Assembly: GCF_002127325.2 (NCBI RefSeq)
Contig: NC_035433.2
Coordinates: 142,258,760 to 142,322,759, forward strand
DNA length: 64,000 bases
Direction of reading: 5' to 3'
From: Helianthus annuus
Lineage: Eukaryota > Streptophyta > Magnoliopsida > Asterales > Asteraceae
This document shows positions 43,946-61,642 of this stretch, in pieces. The position numbers and the translations under genes were made by a program. The notes below the pieces were generated by a model. That model was not told where the DNA came from. It searched no databases and saw nothing but the letters and a program-made list of their open reading frames with translations. The first letter of the stretch is position 1, and each line of letters opens with the position of its first letter.

Positions 43946-44913
43946 CAAATTTTCATTCGCTTTCGCGTATTCCGTTATCATTTAACGCGCCATCAAACAC
44001 TCATGTGATCAGTCTATAATCAGGGCATTCTCAAACATAATCCCGCCAATCCAAACCAAATACGCACTGTGAGTATACTTGACCTCTTTTATCGAATTTT
44101 GGGTGTAACATACGTTCCTTATAAATCGAACTTATCCAACGAATAATCAAATCAGTCAATTTATCACTTGCGAATAACTGTTTGCATAGATATACGTGAT
44201 GCTAGTTGCATATGTGCTAGGACTTATACTCGTGACGTCCCACCACGACTAGTATAGTACTATTGTGCCCGACGGGGTCTAGTTATGCCATCGAAGAATC
44301 GAGCATCGAGGACTTAGCTGGTAGTATCAGTTTTGTGAGTATATATGTCGTGTATTACGTTTATGCATGTGGAAATTCGCAACACTTTTTAATCTATACG
44401 CTATTACCTATCAAAGCTGTATACTCGCCAATACTTTTGTATTGACATTATTTTAACGTATGTTGCAGGTTTAGTTGAAGTCTACATCAAATCAAGCTAG
44501 GAAGTCTAGAAACTCACCTAAAATCTAGGTTGTCGGGTTTGAATTGTTCGAGAGGACAAGAAATCTGTGATGACTTATGTGATTGTATTATTTGTTAGTA
44601 TGGGATAACGAATGTAATAAATATTATCGCAATATAGTTGTTATGGATTCTCTTGAGCAATCTGATTCGCCTAGTGTCGCGCCCCGATGATTCCGCCATC
44701 GGTTGGGGTGTGACATGAAACATAAAACCCAACCCTCTGGTGTGTTCCGTTTCAGCTCAGACCCATACATTTGGGTCCAGATCTGAGTTATCTTCATGTT
44801 TACACAACTTTACATCTTGAACAAAAACACCACAAAAATCACTGATGAAGAGCACATGTGACTTAGCAAATGGTTAGATTCACTAAGTCGGGTACCATGG
44901 CTCTGATACCAAT

Positions 44914-45337
44914 TGTAAGTTCATGATTCGGACCAAAACCCGTGATTAGTGTGTGATTATGTTCAAAGACGGGAAGATTAGATATGGATAAAACAACTTT
45001 CTTGAATAAATTCGGTAGCATAACATTACAAACTGGCCTGGTTACAAGCTAGCCGAACTATACCAAAGGAGCATACATCCGGAGAGAGACCAAATGGTGA
45101 TCTCTCCCCCAAGTCTAAAACCTTCATAAATGTTGCAAATAACCAAGTGGTGTTTTTTATAGCCACACCCCTTTCACTTGCAAACACACACGGTCAAACA
45201 AATAACCCTTTCGTTTGACCACTTCAAACGAGCGGGTCTATACACGTTCGTTTGACCGTTTCACTAACTATTACATAATCAACATAAAATTAATCTAATC
45301 TATTTGAACTACATCGGACACAAAAACTGCACCAACA
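44914..45337 (-). repeat. 5' LTR of the 39248 element (424 bp)
   Basis: On the plus strand it begins TGTAAGTTCATG and ends GCACCAACA. It is followed by ATCCT and preceded by the reverse complement of the Met-tRNA primer site (GGCTCTGATACCA). Confidence 0.9.
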
Positions 45338-45342
45338 ATCCT

Positions 45343-45720
45343 TTTTCGCTTATGCACGTGATCTGGGGTCAAGTGTCAGAACTCCTCAAATACTTATCGA
45401 TTGATAAGATATATAAATACTGAATCCAGTTTGTAGAATTTTTGAATTTCAAACTTAGTAGGAAATGTTTACATAAAGGTGGTTTATCATTTTTACAGAG
45501 TACTAAAGTGCAATTTATGGTTTGGTTGGTTTTGTTAAACTAGGAGGTTGGGACGAAAAGGTTTATGTTTGTTAAAGTGGCATGTTTTTAGTTTTGTATT
45601 TATATGGTTTGAAACATTTTATTCTAGCTTTGTTGTTTGCTTTTTGTTTATTTAACAACAAACAACAACGACACCCATAAAAAGAGATTTTATGGTTTTG
45701 GGTTGAACTACAAGAGAGAT
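45343..45720. other. Short host spacer between two retroelements
   Basis: AT-rich sequence with no recognised feature. Confidence 0.4.
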
Positions 45721-45725
45721 AAGCT

Positions 45726-45886
45726 TGTTAAAAGATAAACATGTATAGAGGAAAATGGTTAGGGTTTATTCAATGGAAAAGTATGCTACACAAATGAAGG
45801 AGAAATAAACATTATATAGCCGACTACAGGCTTACTAGCTAACGGGCCGAATCCCACAATAATTAAACTATATTATTATGCTAACA
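45726..45886 (-). repeat. 3' LTR of the decayed copia
   Basis: 161 bp, aligns with 49529-49690. The neighbouring CCCCCCTC is the reverse complement of the polypurine tract. Confidence 0.85.
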
Positions 45887-46148
45887 TCCCCCCTCAAACT
45901 CACAATTCAACAGTAATAAGCATTGAGAGTTTGTCACATAGGAACCGAAATTGAGACGTCGACTGAGCCTTTGTGAAAACATCTGCAATCTGTAAGGCTG
46001 ATGGCACGAAGGGAAGCTAGCGAGATTGTTCCAAGCTGAAGATGGTGCCGAGTAAAATGACAATTAATCTCAATATGTTTTGTTCGCTCAAAACAGAATT
46101 CTTAGCAATCTGTATAGCACTTTTGTTATTGCAATGTAAAGGGGTAGG

Positions 46149-49100
46149 CTAAGAGATGGTAACCCCCATATCTGCAAGAAGCCATCGTAACCAAACAATT
46201 TCGCATGTAGTCACAGCCATAGCACGATACTCAGCCTCACTAGTAGATCTTGAAACAAAATCTTGTTTCTTACTTTTCCATGAGATTAATGAATCTCGAA
46301 GGAAAACACAGAAACCAGTGGTAGATTTGCGATCACTATCCCAATCAGTATCACTGTAGGCACGTAACTCTAGAGAAGATGTTGAGGGAAACAGAAGACT
46401 CTGAAGCTGAGTACCACGAAGATATCTCAAAATTCAAAGAACAACTCCCTAGTGAACAAATGTAGGAGAAGTAACAAACTGGCTAACCACATGAACAACA
46501 TGAGTGATATCTAGGCGAGTAATTGTAAGATAAACCAAGCTGCCAACAATAGCACGATACAAACTTGTGTCAGCCATGGGAAAACCATCAGTGGGAGAAT
46601 ATCGCGCATTGGTTTCAAAAGGAGTGTCTACAATTCTGTTATCAGAAAGTCTTGCCCGTTGAAATAGATCAGATATATATGTTGTCTGAGAAATGAGGTA
46701 TCCTTTCTTAGATTGAGCCACCTCAATACCCAAAAAATATCGTAGCAGACCCAAATCCTTCATAGCAAAATGGTTAGCCAAATCACGCTTTAAGGCCTCG
46801 ATACCATCATAATCATCGCCTGTAATAATCATATCATCAACATATAAAGATAGAGTAATGCGTCCAGTACCGCTACATTTATCAAACAATGTTGAATCAT
46901 GGTTACTATGAACAAAACCAAGGGAAGTAATCACTGTAGACAATTTCTCAAACCAAGCACAAGGGGCTTATTTGAGGCCATATAGAGCTTTCCGAAGCCG
47001 ACAGACTTCACCAGGCTGATGAGCAATTCCTGGGGGAGGAATCATGAAAACCTCCTCATTGAGATCACCATTCAGAAAGGTGTTCTTGACATCCATTTGA
47101 CAAATATTCCACTAACGAACAGATGCAACAACTATGAGAGTAGGAACTGTAGTCATTTTTGCCACTGGGGTAAATGTTTCTTCATAATCCATACCATACT
47201 TTTGTGAGTATCATTTCGCTACAAGTCTAGCCTTATATCGCTCAACAGAACCATCCGACTTCATTTTAATCGTATAAACCCAACAACAACCAATTGCCTG
47301 TTTACCAAGTGGGAGTGGAACCAAATCCCGTGTTTTTGTTTGACAAAGAGCAGTGAGCTCTTTAGCCATAGCATTCTGCTAAAGAGGATTAGAGACAGCC
47401 TCTCTATACGATTCGGGTTCAGATATCTAGTATATATTTGCAATAAAGGAAGCAAATGAAGCTGAGTAAGTAGATTACGCAAAATCTATAGCTTGGTGGA
47501 CTTACATTCACGAGTGGACCTCCTTAGAGGTGGCGCTGTCTCAACAGATGAAGGAGTTGTCTCAGGCATAGGCGCACCTGAAGTTGTGTTTGGCGATATA
47601 TGGGTATCTTAAACAGATCCATCAGGTGCTATTGGCCCATCAAGTTCCACTAGGCCATCGGGTTCAACAAATGTAGCAGGAACATTAGACGATATTGATG
47701 CATCAATATCACAAGTGAAGGAGTCAATGTTTAGAAGGTCTGACTTTGTTACATCGTTTTGACTTGGATGGAATCGAATAAAAAGGAATATGCTCAAGGA
47801 AGAAAATATGCCTCGAAACATAGAACTTCTTAGTTAGAGGATCAAAACAACGATAGCCTTTTTGTGCAGTGCGATAACCTTTCGGACCACTAGCATAACC
47901 CAAGAATACACAGTGCCGACTTATTTGACAATGTGTCTCGTTCTACATGAGGACGAAGAACAACGCAAGTGCATCCAAAAACCCTTAATTCATCGTAATC
48001 TGGGAGTTCGCCATATAGTTTCTCAAAAGGAGACATCACAGAATCATGAGCACTAGGGATACGATTAATTACATGTTGGGAGGTTAGGATTACTTCTCCT
48101 CAAAAAACCCTTGGAACATCAGCAGATAGAAGAAACGAGCGAGCAGTTTCCATAAGATGACAGTGTTTCCTTTCAGCGACACCATGCTGCTGAGGGGTGT
48201 CGGTACAAGATGCCTGGTATTGTACCGTCTGAGGCAAGTAATCGGCTAAAAGCATTGGAGGTATATTCACCCCCTTGGTCACATCCGAAGCATTTTATCA
48301 TAGCTGAATGTTGCGTCTTAACATATGCTCTAAAGCCTTTGTAAATGCCAAAGAATTCAGATTTATGCTTCATAAGATACACCCAGGTATAACGAGTATA
48401 ATCATCTATAAAAGATACATAATAAATCGACCCACCCTTAGTGGAGATTGGTGATGGACCCCACATATCAAAATGCACAATATCGAAACGAGGAGCAGAA
48501 TGAGAAATACTTTTTTTAAAGGCAAAGCTGAGAATTTTGCAAGTTTACAACCACTACAATCAGAAATACCACATGTGTTCAATCGACCCAACGCACCTGT
48601 GGAAACCAAAAACTTTAAACGCGATGGTGACACATGTCCCAAACGAGAATGCCCCTGACAAAAATAACATGATAAACGACTCAAGCGAAAGGAAGACAAG
48701 TCAACTCCAGAAGCAGCCACACCAATTTCTTTAAGACCATCCAAGACATAAAGTTCACCTACCCTATGCCCAACCCCAATCACCCTCATAGAATGTGAAT
48801 CCATTACATAACAAACGGAATAAAAAAAGAACACCCAATAACCTGATTTGCACTAATGACTAACCGAAACAAAGTGTCAAGCAAGATCTAGATTATAATA
48901 AACGCTAATGAGAGAAATATTAAGGGTAACAACAGATCCAACACCCTTTACAGGCATTGATGTAGCACTAGAAGACATCACAGATGCTAGAGAACTAGAT
49001 GTCAAAGACACAAAAGATGACAAGTAGGGTGACATATGATGAGATGCACCAGAATCCAAAATCCAATTGGATGAAGGAATACCTAAGGTACTAGACGAAG

Positions 49101-49347
49101 ACATGCCTGAGTTTAGAAACAGTCTAAATTGCTAAAAAACCTAAGGATCTGAAGCAGACATTAGTACAAGACCAAATGGTGCATTCGGATTTGAAACGTG
49201 TCGTTGTTGTGATATCTTGTTAAGCAACAATGGACCTTTAGACTTCCAATGCTTTTTTTGTTTGCAATATGCACATTGATCGAAAGCAACTTTAAAGCCA
49301 CGTGTAGACGAAAGAGAATCATCCATGATGAAAATAACAAGGAACAA
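46149..49347 (-). pseudogene. Degenerate copia gag-pol of the 45726 element
   Basis: From its 5' side it shows a ruined zinc knuckle (CAYCKQKKHW near 49280, with the last Cys lost) and a protease-region motif, LDSGASHHMSPY, near 49050. A GAG-pre-integrase segment, SRLGHVSPSRLKFL, lies near 48640. Integrase core pieces (MHFDMWGPS near 48475, HGVAERKHCH near 48175), a reverse transcriptase box [12 protein letters not shown] near 46860, and RNase H pieces (YSDTDWDSDRKSTTGFCVF and STSEAEYRAMAV) near 46300 follow. Stops and shifts separate nearly every block. Only about 180 bp separate the 5' LTR from the knuckle region, so the capsid part of gag has been deleted. Confidence 0.87.
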
Positions 49348-49528
49348 AACAAATGTGTTGGCCGAACCTTATATCATCAAACAAAAAACAATCACGGTAA
49401 TGACCTTCAACACCATAACTCCCAAAAAATACTCAATGCGGAGTTTGATATGCGTAACTAATACTTGCTAAAAACTCTTTCATAATCATGTTAACAAGAA
49501 AAATGGATCAAATAGTGCTCTCATACCA

Positions 49529-49690
49529 TGTTAAAAGATAAACATGTATAGAGGAAAACAACTAGGGTTAATTCAATAGAAAAGTATTCTACACAAATGA
49601 AGTAGAAATAAAAATCATACAACTGGGCTACAAACTTACTAGCTAACGGGCCAAATCCCACAATGATTAAACTATATTATTATGCTAACA
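49529..49690 (-). repeat. 5' LTR of the decayed copia
   Basis: 162 bp, diverged from its partner at 45726-45886, consistent with an old insertion. Confidence 0.85.
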
Positions 49691-50692
49691 AAGCGACCTA
49701 AGGTTGATCGGGGAGTTGCTCGGGCAAGCCATGCGGGTATCTCGGCTACACCGCGACAAAGGTTACGAGTAGAAAGTCGCGGATATAGATAGCCTGATCA
49801 AGGATAGAAAGTCGCTGCTATAGATAACTAGAGTGGGTATAGAAAGTCGTTGGAAGCTTGGTTTATTTTTTGAAGGTTGGACTTGATATCTTGTAATACG
49901 AGAGCGTAACACATGTTAATGTTAATTAAATGAAATGGGGAAATTGTGTATTAAATTTTATTACTGTTTCTAAAATTCCCTCGGTTCTTTTTCAGAGTTT
50001 ATTTATATATTTTTGTTTTGTTGCAATGAAATTTTTTAGATTTAATAAACAAATTACATGTTCGTGGCAGTGGTGCTTCAAATCATGACATCCGGAACTG
50101 TGGCGGTGGTTGCTTTGGTTGCTTTTTTTATTAAAGGTCGATTATCCCGCTGCGGAGCACAGGCGGAAAAATCCTATTTGGAAAATAAAAAACTAAAAAC
50201 ACTACTTACACTTTAATACATAATCATAATTTCTCATCTTTACTAGTTACACCTATGATTTTTAAACGTCTGTAAATTTTTCTTACGTTAGTATTTATTT
50301 TAAATACAATAATAAAGAGTATTTCATAATCTTTGTTTGAGTATAGCATTGCTATACTTTTTTTATAGGCCTTTAACCAAAACCGAACCGAAAGCAGATG
50401 AAACTGAATGGAAATCAACCAAAAAAACTGAATTAACTGAAAATTGTTTAACCGAATTAACGAAAAACTGGTTATCGGTTTTTTTATACCTTAATTTCAT
50501 TTATTTCTATGCAAAAGTTTTAGCACAGGTTTGGTTTTGCCTATTGATCTAAATTAAACAAACCAAACTAAAAACCGTCAGTCTAACTAAATAAAATTAG
50601 TTTCGGCTTCAGTTGATGATAATAATCGAATTGATCGAACTATGCACACCCTGACAGTGTATGTGTTTCCCGGCGTATCACGCAGACACCCT
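49691..50692. other. Spacer with a GATAGAAAGTCG repeat
   Basis: The phrase (T/A)AGAAAGTCG recurs three times at about 49768-49852. The stretch 50370-50640 is rich in AACCGAA-like words. No gene is recognised. Confidence 0.45.
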
Positions 50693-50710
50693 TTTGGTTG
50701 TTATTGAATT

Positions 50711-50973
50711 TTTTTTGAACGTCCAACATAAGAATCTCCGGGTACTCCGTACACGGCACCCATTGGCCGAAAGGTAGCCCGCGGCAGCCCAACCTGCACA
50801 CACGGAGCCCCTAGCCAACATGCCACCAGTTCCGGAGAAAACCCGACCCTGCACCTGCCCGAGGGCACGACAATGCAAACCCGGTAAAACCCGGTTGGAT
50901 CAGGAATCGAACTCGAGACGTTTCGGTCAGGAGTCTTCCCTCATTTCCATAACCACTGAGCTATAAGCCCAGG
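50711..50973 (-). mobile_element. tRNA-derived SINE (18-bp TSD)
   Basis: The minus strand has TAGCTCAGTGGT (A box) and GAGTTCGATTCC (B box), then a GC-rich body and a short A tail. A perfect 18-bp duplication TTTGGTTGTTATTGAATT lies at 50693-50710 and 50974-50991. Its body is unrelated to that of the 37438 SINE, so it is a second family. Confidence 0.92.
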
Positions 50974-51288
50974 TTTGGTTGTTATTGAATTAAAATACCA
51001 TATTAGTAGCTCCAAAACTTTTTTTTTATATAAATTCAAGATTTGCCAACGGTAATAGAGTTTTATTCTCAAATTTTAGGAAATTAATTATTTGAAATGG
51101 TTGAGGAAAAATGAAAACAAAATTTAGCATTATAGCAAGCCCCTCTGCCAGATTGCACCACAAAAGTAGAATTAAAAATCTAAAAAATCCAAAACCATGT
51201 AAGTTCTGTACATTAATACAGCAGAAGTATTCCATGAATCCTATGGATTTAATTCTTTGATCACACAGTTAATAATTACATTAGGGTA

Positions 51289-56736
<5,448 letters not shown>

Positions 56737-57640
56737 AAAAACAATCAAGATTTTTAGTAGTTTTTACACTTTCAGCCTCTTCCTCATCCCATGTTATTAT
56801 CAACAAATTTACTGAACACAAACATAATTTTATACAAGTTAGCCACAAAAAAACCATGTTATTATCTCATCAAATTTACTTAACACAAACATAATTTCAT
56901 ACCAATTAGCCAAAAAAAAAAACAAACAAAAAAAAAAAAACAGGCTAAAATGAGAACATGAACAAGATAAAGACATATTTTTCCCAAATTGCGCGCTATG
57001 ATCTCATAACCCTATATCTTATAGGACAACTCATTATATGCAACCCAATGGATCATTATATATTACTTATCAAGCACATTATTACAAAGTCTCTTAATTC
57101 CGACAAAACCCAACTGACTTTTTAACAAAGATCATATGAAACCATTCATAGAAATCAACAAAAGGGCATGATTTTGTGGGAAATGAATGTAAACGTATGC
57201 ATGTTGATGGGAAAAAAGAAGGAAGAAAAGTACCCGGTTGAATGAAGAAAAAGAGAAACGGCGATCACGTCGGTGGATGTAGGAAACGATGATGAATTTG
57301 GTGGTGGGTATATATATGTATGTATATGTATATTCGAAGTTGGTTTTATTGTTTGAATAATACCGACCCTCCCCCCGGTTGTCGCCAAAACATCGGAGTG
57401 GGGACAAAAAGAATTCAAATGTTTTTACCCAAAAGAATTTTCATCAAAGATAATCCCGAAAATTATGGTTCATTTACTTCAGGGGTGAGATATTATTGGT
57501 TTATATGTTTTAAAGAGTAATCTAATCTACTTTTAAATATTCTTGTACCTTGATCTTTGTAGGATTTAAACATTTCACCTCGTAAATAGAGGGAATGCAC
57601 TTTATCATCATTAGACTATACGGTATGGTGATAGCCTATC
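56737..57640 (-). promoter_or_regulatory. 5' UTR and promoter region of the CPK gene
   Basis: This is the sequence upstream of the kinase ATG on the minus strand. It contains A-rich runs near 56915-56940 and a TATATATA-containing stretch at 57305-57335 that could serve as a core promoter. A 5' UTR intron is possible but I cannot place it. No other gene is recognised. Confidence 0.4.
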
Positions 57641-58770
57641 CTTGGAGGATGATCCGCCACATAAGCGTCACGTAGATCGGGTGTGAGGATGGGGCAAAGA
57701 GGATGGAGGTAAAGAAATGGGGTATGGGCCTAAAATATATATATGTATATATATTGTATGTATAGGTGTGTGAGAGAGGGGGAGGACCGTCTCCAACGTC
57801 TGGATGTCGACGTTCAGGATACCGGCGGTGGGGCGGGGGGGGGATGGGGGGACGGCGGCGACGAAGCAGGATGGGCTAGGGACGACCCCCACACCCTCCA
57901 GCCTTAGATTATGTCTCTTTGTGACATGTATTACTAGTTAGGCATAAGTCCATAACACCACTACACCCAATCGCGCCATAGTCACATACTATTTCTTTCG
58001 AGTCCCATATAGATATACTACTTTCTGAATTCTAAGTCTCTAACCTACTATACTTTAGATTTGTACATGGGAGTTACAATTTTGATTTTGGTCTTTTGAT
58101 ATAAAGATATATAGTTTATTACTTTTGTAGATTAGTGTTTTTATGTTAAAAGTAATTTGTTTTTATTAATTTTGAAAATAAAGGTAAAATAATATATTAT
58201 TTGGGTGATTTTGAATCCAATCGAAATTTATTTGAATTCGAGTTTCAAATATAATAAAATCAAATTTTGAACTGGCATAAATTTCGTGTTCGAATCAAAT
58301 AAATTCAATTTAATATGAATCCAGGTATAAAAAAATAAAAACCTGAATGATTCGATTTGATTAATTCTAAAATCCATTATTCGATTTGTTGAACAACCTA
58401 CATCAGAGTTATGTCAATAATCATGACAAATATGTCGCGTCATTTATGTTGTGGAACTACTTTTAGTGAATGATGCTAAAATAGATGTGTCGTGTAAATT
58501 GATTTTTAAGAACTATGTGGTAGTGTTAAGTATTAGATAGTTTAATTAAATGTGTCAGGTTAAAAATAACCTGTGTAATATAACATGACACATTTTGATA
58601 ACTCTTATATTTGAGATTTGTTATACAACATTAGTACGTTATATTTCCTCAAAATTTTAAATACGTTTATGTTGAATGTTGTGATTGTTGCTATATATTA
58701 TGAGCAGTTTATAAGTCTCTTAAAGAAGAATTAGTGGATTTTAACCCTGTTTTCATGTGGCAGCTCAGTT
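57641..58770. other. Spacer with a G-run cluster
   Basis: 57825-57858 has runs of four, nine and six G separated by one or two bases, able to form a G-quadruplex on the plus strand. The rest is AT-rich and without a recognised gene. Confidence 0.45.
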
Positions 58771-58962
58771 TTGAATAAAATTCATATCGAAAGGTAGATA
58801 AGTATGTTCTAATAGTATATTCAAGACTTAAAAAAAATAACGTTACGTTGTTGTGAAAGAAATTAAAATCATATTATAATTGCTTTGTGGGGTTTGGCCG
58901 CATGTTTGAATAAAATTCATATCGAAAGGTAGATAAGTATGTTCTAATAGTATATTATAACC
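58771..58962. repeat. 56-bp direct repeat pair
   Basis: The block TGAATAAAATTCATATCGAA...AATAGTATATT occurs at 58771-58821 and, unchanged, at 58907-58957, about 136 bp apart. A weaker third copy begins near 58975. Confidence 0.75.
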
Positions 58963-60216
58963 CTCGTCAATCGGTTTTGAATTAAAGTTATATCGAAAAA
59001 CAGGCGGATCGGAACTTACAAAAAGTATATTTTTTAAACGAAATATGTTATATTTGACCCAGGTCGGGTATCGAATAAAACTTATATAGAAATATAGATA
59101 AAAATAAACAAATCACAACGGTTTACCCACAATTTTATAAAATATCATTACAGTTATAAAACAAAAATGAAATATGATTACAAAATATACATAATATTAA
59201 AATAATAGAAGTGGAAAAAAAAAAAAATTTTATGCTAACAACCGTTATAAGAATAAAATAAGACATACGAGGAGCAAACTTTCATTTTATCAATGTGTGA
59301 TGATGGCCGAGCTAGAAATGCCACTTGTTTGTCGAATGCATGAAGTATGAATCAAAGTTTCAAGATGACGGGTTTATGTTGGTCTCTTACCAATGCTTTC
59401 GGATGTTGTGTGGGTCATGTGGAAGTACATAAACAAAATTCCTTTTTAAGCTTTGAAGATCCAAAAAAGTGGCCGAATTCTAAATTAACCACGATTAGAC
59501 CTTTAACAGGTTGAAGAACTGAACCTATACAAGCAACAAACCGTTAGGCTCGCCACAGAGGTGGGAGCTAGGGCCACTCTGCGACTACCCTCCGGCATGA
59601 GGATAAGTATTTGTTTAGAGAGGGAAAATAGAGATATAATGAGGACGAATGTTCAGAAAATCGTACTTGAGGTGTACTTGCAATCAGTTGGTTTTAGATG
59701 ACGTTATTCGACTGGACGCACTTTATGATGTGTCCTTTCCATGGACGGAGGGACGGACCTTTTTGTTATTGGTCATGGCCTTTTAAGCACTTGGTCCTCC
59801 GGTGGGTGTATATACGCCCGACCTTCAATGTGGTCCGGACTCGGTCATGTATCTTTAAGCTTAATGTTGAAATGTATTGTTTAATTAAGTCAGACATCAA
59901 GTTGCCCTCCTTAGACCCTACCTTTGCTTTGCTATTGGTGGAATTTACTGAGTATGATGATGATGATCAAGTTAACTAAGAGGTCAATACAGATGTGTTT
60001 GCTAACAACGAAGTTATCGATACAAATAGTTATGTGGTTTCGGTTGTTGTGTGGGTCATGTGGACGTACATAACAAAATTCCTTTGTAAGTTTAATGTTG
60101 AAATGTGTTTGTTTAATTAAGTTAAAGATAAATTTAACTAAGAGCTCAATTCAATACCGATGTGTTTGCTAACAACGAAGTTATCCGTAGAAATAATTGT
60201 TTGGTAGCAACTAGAA
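58963..60216. other. Repeat-rich spacer without a convincing gene
   Basis: A block containing GTTGTGTGGGTCATGTGGA occurs at about 59403-59450 and again at about 60047-60090. Shared phrases GTGTTTGCTAACAACGAAGT also recur near 59995 and 60160. A 93-codon frame at 59698-59979 has no recognisable domain. I treat the area as decayed, locally duplicated DNA. Confidence 0.45.
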
Positions 60217-60383
60217 CAGGGGCAGATGTACATAGATATAAGGGGTAGCCTCCGCTACGGCTTGGCGCTCCGGCGGTAGTGTAAAATTAGTGTAAATTTT
60301 GGAAAAATTTGACGTTTTTTCGATTTCGTTACCGCTTATTTATAAAACGTTACCGCTTGGCGCGAATCCTAGATCCGCCACTG
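60217..60383. mobile_element. hAT-type MITE (167 bp, TSD AACTAGAA)
   Basis: Starts CAGGGGCAGATGTA, ends AGATCCGCCACTG, and is flanked by a perfect 8-bp duplication AACTAGAA at 60209-60216 and 60384-60391. The interior is very close to that of 4678-4843. Confidence 0.9.
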
Positions 60384-60489
60384 AACTAGAATGTTTGGTA
60401 GCATTTGGTGTCAATGAGGAGCTAGTGCCAAGAGGGACTAGGTCAGCCTAAGTCTAATAGACTTGGGGCTAAATTGCCAATTTTTCTCT

Positions 60490-61639
60490 CTAAGAAATCT
60501 TTATCTAACACGTCAACCCAATCCCGACGTCGGTATAGGGACTCTATCCCGATGACAGTTCGTCGGTACAAGCTCGGATATACTTTTTTTTGGTGTTTTT
60601 AACCTTTCCCGATGACATGTCGTATGGACAAGCTTCGGCAGGAAAGCCCAAATTTGATATACAAGTCGGGTTCTCGCTTTACAACACAACACGACACCGG
60701 CTAATTATGCAAAGCAATTTTCCAAACAAGTATTTTATACATAATTAATTATGTAATTTAATATAAGATAATTAGTAACATCACCCGTTTGATCTAAATC
60801 CACTAAAAGATGGAAATAGTTACGTATTGTTGCTATTATTGCATAATTTCGGAAACTATTTCGTTTATTGCATATAGTTGAACATGTTAGTTATCCATTT
60901 TACAGTAATTATGTTGTTGGACTTCATTAAAAATCTAATATATGTTTACTATATTGTTTACAAGATCAAATTGAAATAGAGCTCACCCAATTGACGAGGA
61001 CAGGAGCGGAATAGAATCCGTTGAACGAAAACTTCTCCCAACTAAACGAGCACGTCCATTACTTGTCAGCCACGTTCAAGAATATAGAAAAATGCGGGTC
61101 ACCATCGCAAGTCCAAGATGAAGACGAAGGTGAAGAAAATTGTTAGTTTGTTATGATAACTTGATTTAGTGGTTTGTATTAGAACAAACATATGTAATTT
61201 GTGATTTGTCTTGATTGTTAGTTGCGTTTGTATTAATGGTTTTAGTTTCAATTGTCGATTTATATGTTTGCGTTTGATGAGAAAATTTGGAGGAAATATT
61301 GTAGATATTAGATTGACATTTGACGACAATTTGCCGCTAAATTTTTAACAGATCTTTTAAATAGCAACCCTTTAACGACGACTTGTCATCAGGATAGGCT
61401 GCTATTTTATATATACAACAAACCTTTACCGACGACTTTTCGTCGAGAAAAGTTATATGTAATATTTATTTTGAATTATTTTTAATTAAATTTTTATTTT
61501 CAACGACTGTTTAGCGACGATTCGTTGCCGTTAAAGGGTCCTGACGACCTTCTGACTTTTAGCGTCGCAGCTGTGGTTACACAACTTTTCGTCGAAAAAA
61601 GTCAACGTATCAGAGAAGATGAGAAGATTTCTTGTAGTG
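60490..61639. mobile_element. Probable CACTA-type right terminus with GACGACTTNTCGTC repeats
   Basis: The right edge TTTCTTGTAGTG is the expected inverted CACTA end. Inside it lie inverted or direct phrases such as CGACGACTTTTCGTCG, CCCGATGACATGTCG and GACAGTTCGTCGG, typical subterminal repeats. No matching CACTACAAG left end was found, so the element is truncated or diverged. The 76-codon minus-strand frame at 61099-61329 shows no family features. Confidence 0.5.
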
Positions 61640-61642
61640 TTA

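Larger units (their letters stand above)
42410..44715 (+). mobile_element. Solo LTR nested in the 39248 element (2306 bp, TSD TGAAA)
   Basis: Begins TGTAACAACCC and ends GGGGTGTGACA, with a perfect duplication TGAAA at 42405-42409 and 44716-44720. It has no internal copy of itself and no proteins, so it is best read as a solo LTR left by recombination. The TG..CA ends inside a TGTAACA.CCC inverted pair and the great length suggest a Ty3/gypsy chromovirus (Tekay-like) LTR, which is inference. CCTATAAATACCC at 43098-43110 is a probable promoter on the plus strand. Confidence 0.87.
39248..45337 (-). mobile_element. Non-autonomous LTR retrotransposon, minus strand (TSD ATCCT)
   Basis: LTRs lie at 44914-45337 (5') and 39248-39632 (3'), with a perfect duplication ATCCT at 39243-39247 and 45338-45342. 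The Met-tRNA primer site and polypurine tract sit in their expected places on the minus strand. Without the nested solo LTR (42410-44715) the element is about 3.8 kb, close to the related element at 6348-10417, with which it shares LTR ends and much of the interior. No retroviral protein is encoded. A leader array of CGAAGAAC motifs (plus strand GTTCTTCG, 42035-42240) lies about 0.36 kb from the primer site once the insertion is discounted. The LTR lacks the TCGAAGGAT block seen in the 6348 element. Confidence 0.92.
45726..49690 (-). mobile_element. Decayed Ty1/copia retrotransposon, minus strand
   Basis: Short LTRs lie at 45726-45886 (161 bp, 3') and 49529-49690 (162 bp, 5'). They share TGTTAAAAGATAAACATG and TTATGCTAACA ends but differ at many sites. 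Flanks AAGCT and AAGCG suggest a 5-bp duplication with one change. A Met-tRNA-like primer site (minus strand TGGTATGAGAGCAC) and a purine tract beside the 3' LTR are present. The pol order on the minus strand fits copia, but the frame is broken many times and most of gag is missing. This is an old, dead copy. Confidence 0.88.

Noticed and set aside
42842..43985. Several open frames rich in Asp, Arg, Ser and Gly on both strands
   Set aside because: All overlap the GATCGGACAG tandem arrays of the solo LTR.
59698..59979. 93-codon plus-strand frame
   Set aside because: It has an ATG and fair length, but no recognisable domain, and lies in locally duplicated, decayed sequence. It cannot be supported as a gene.
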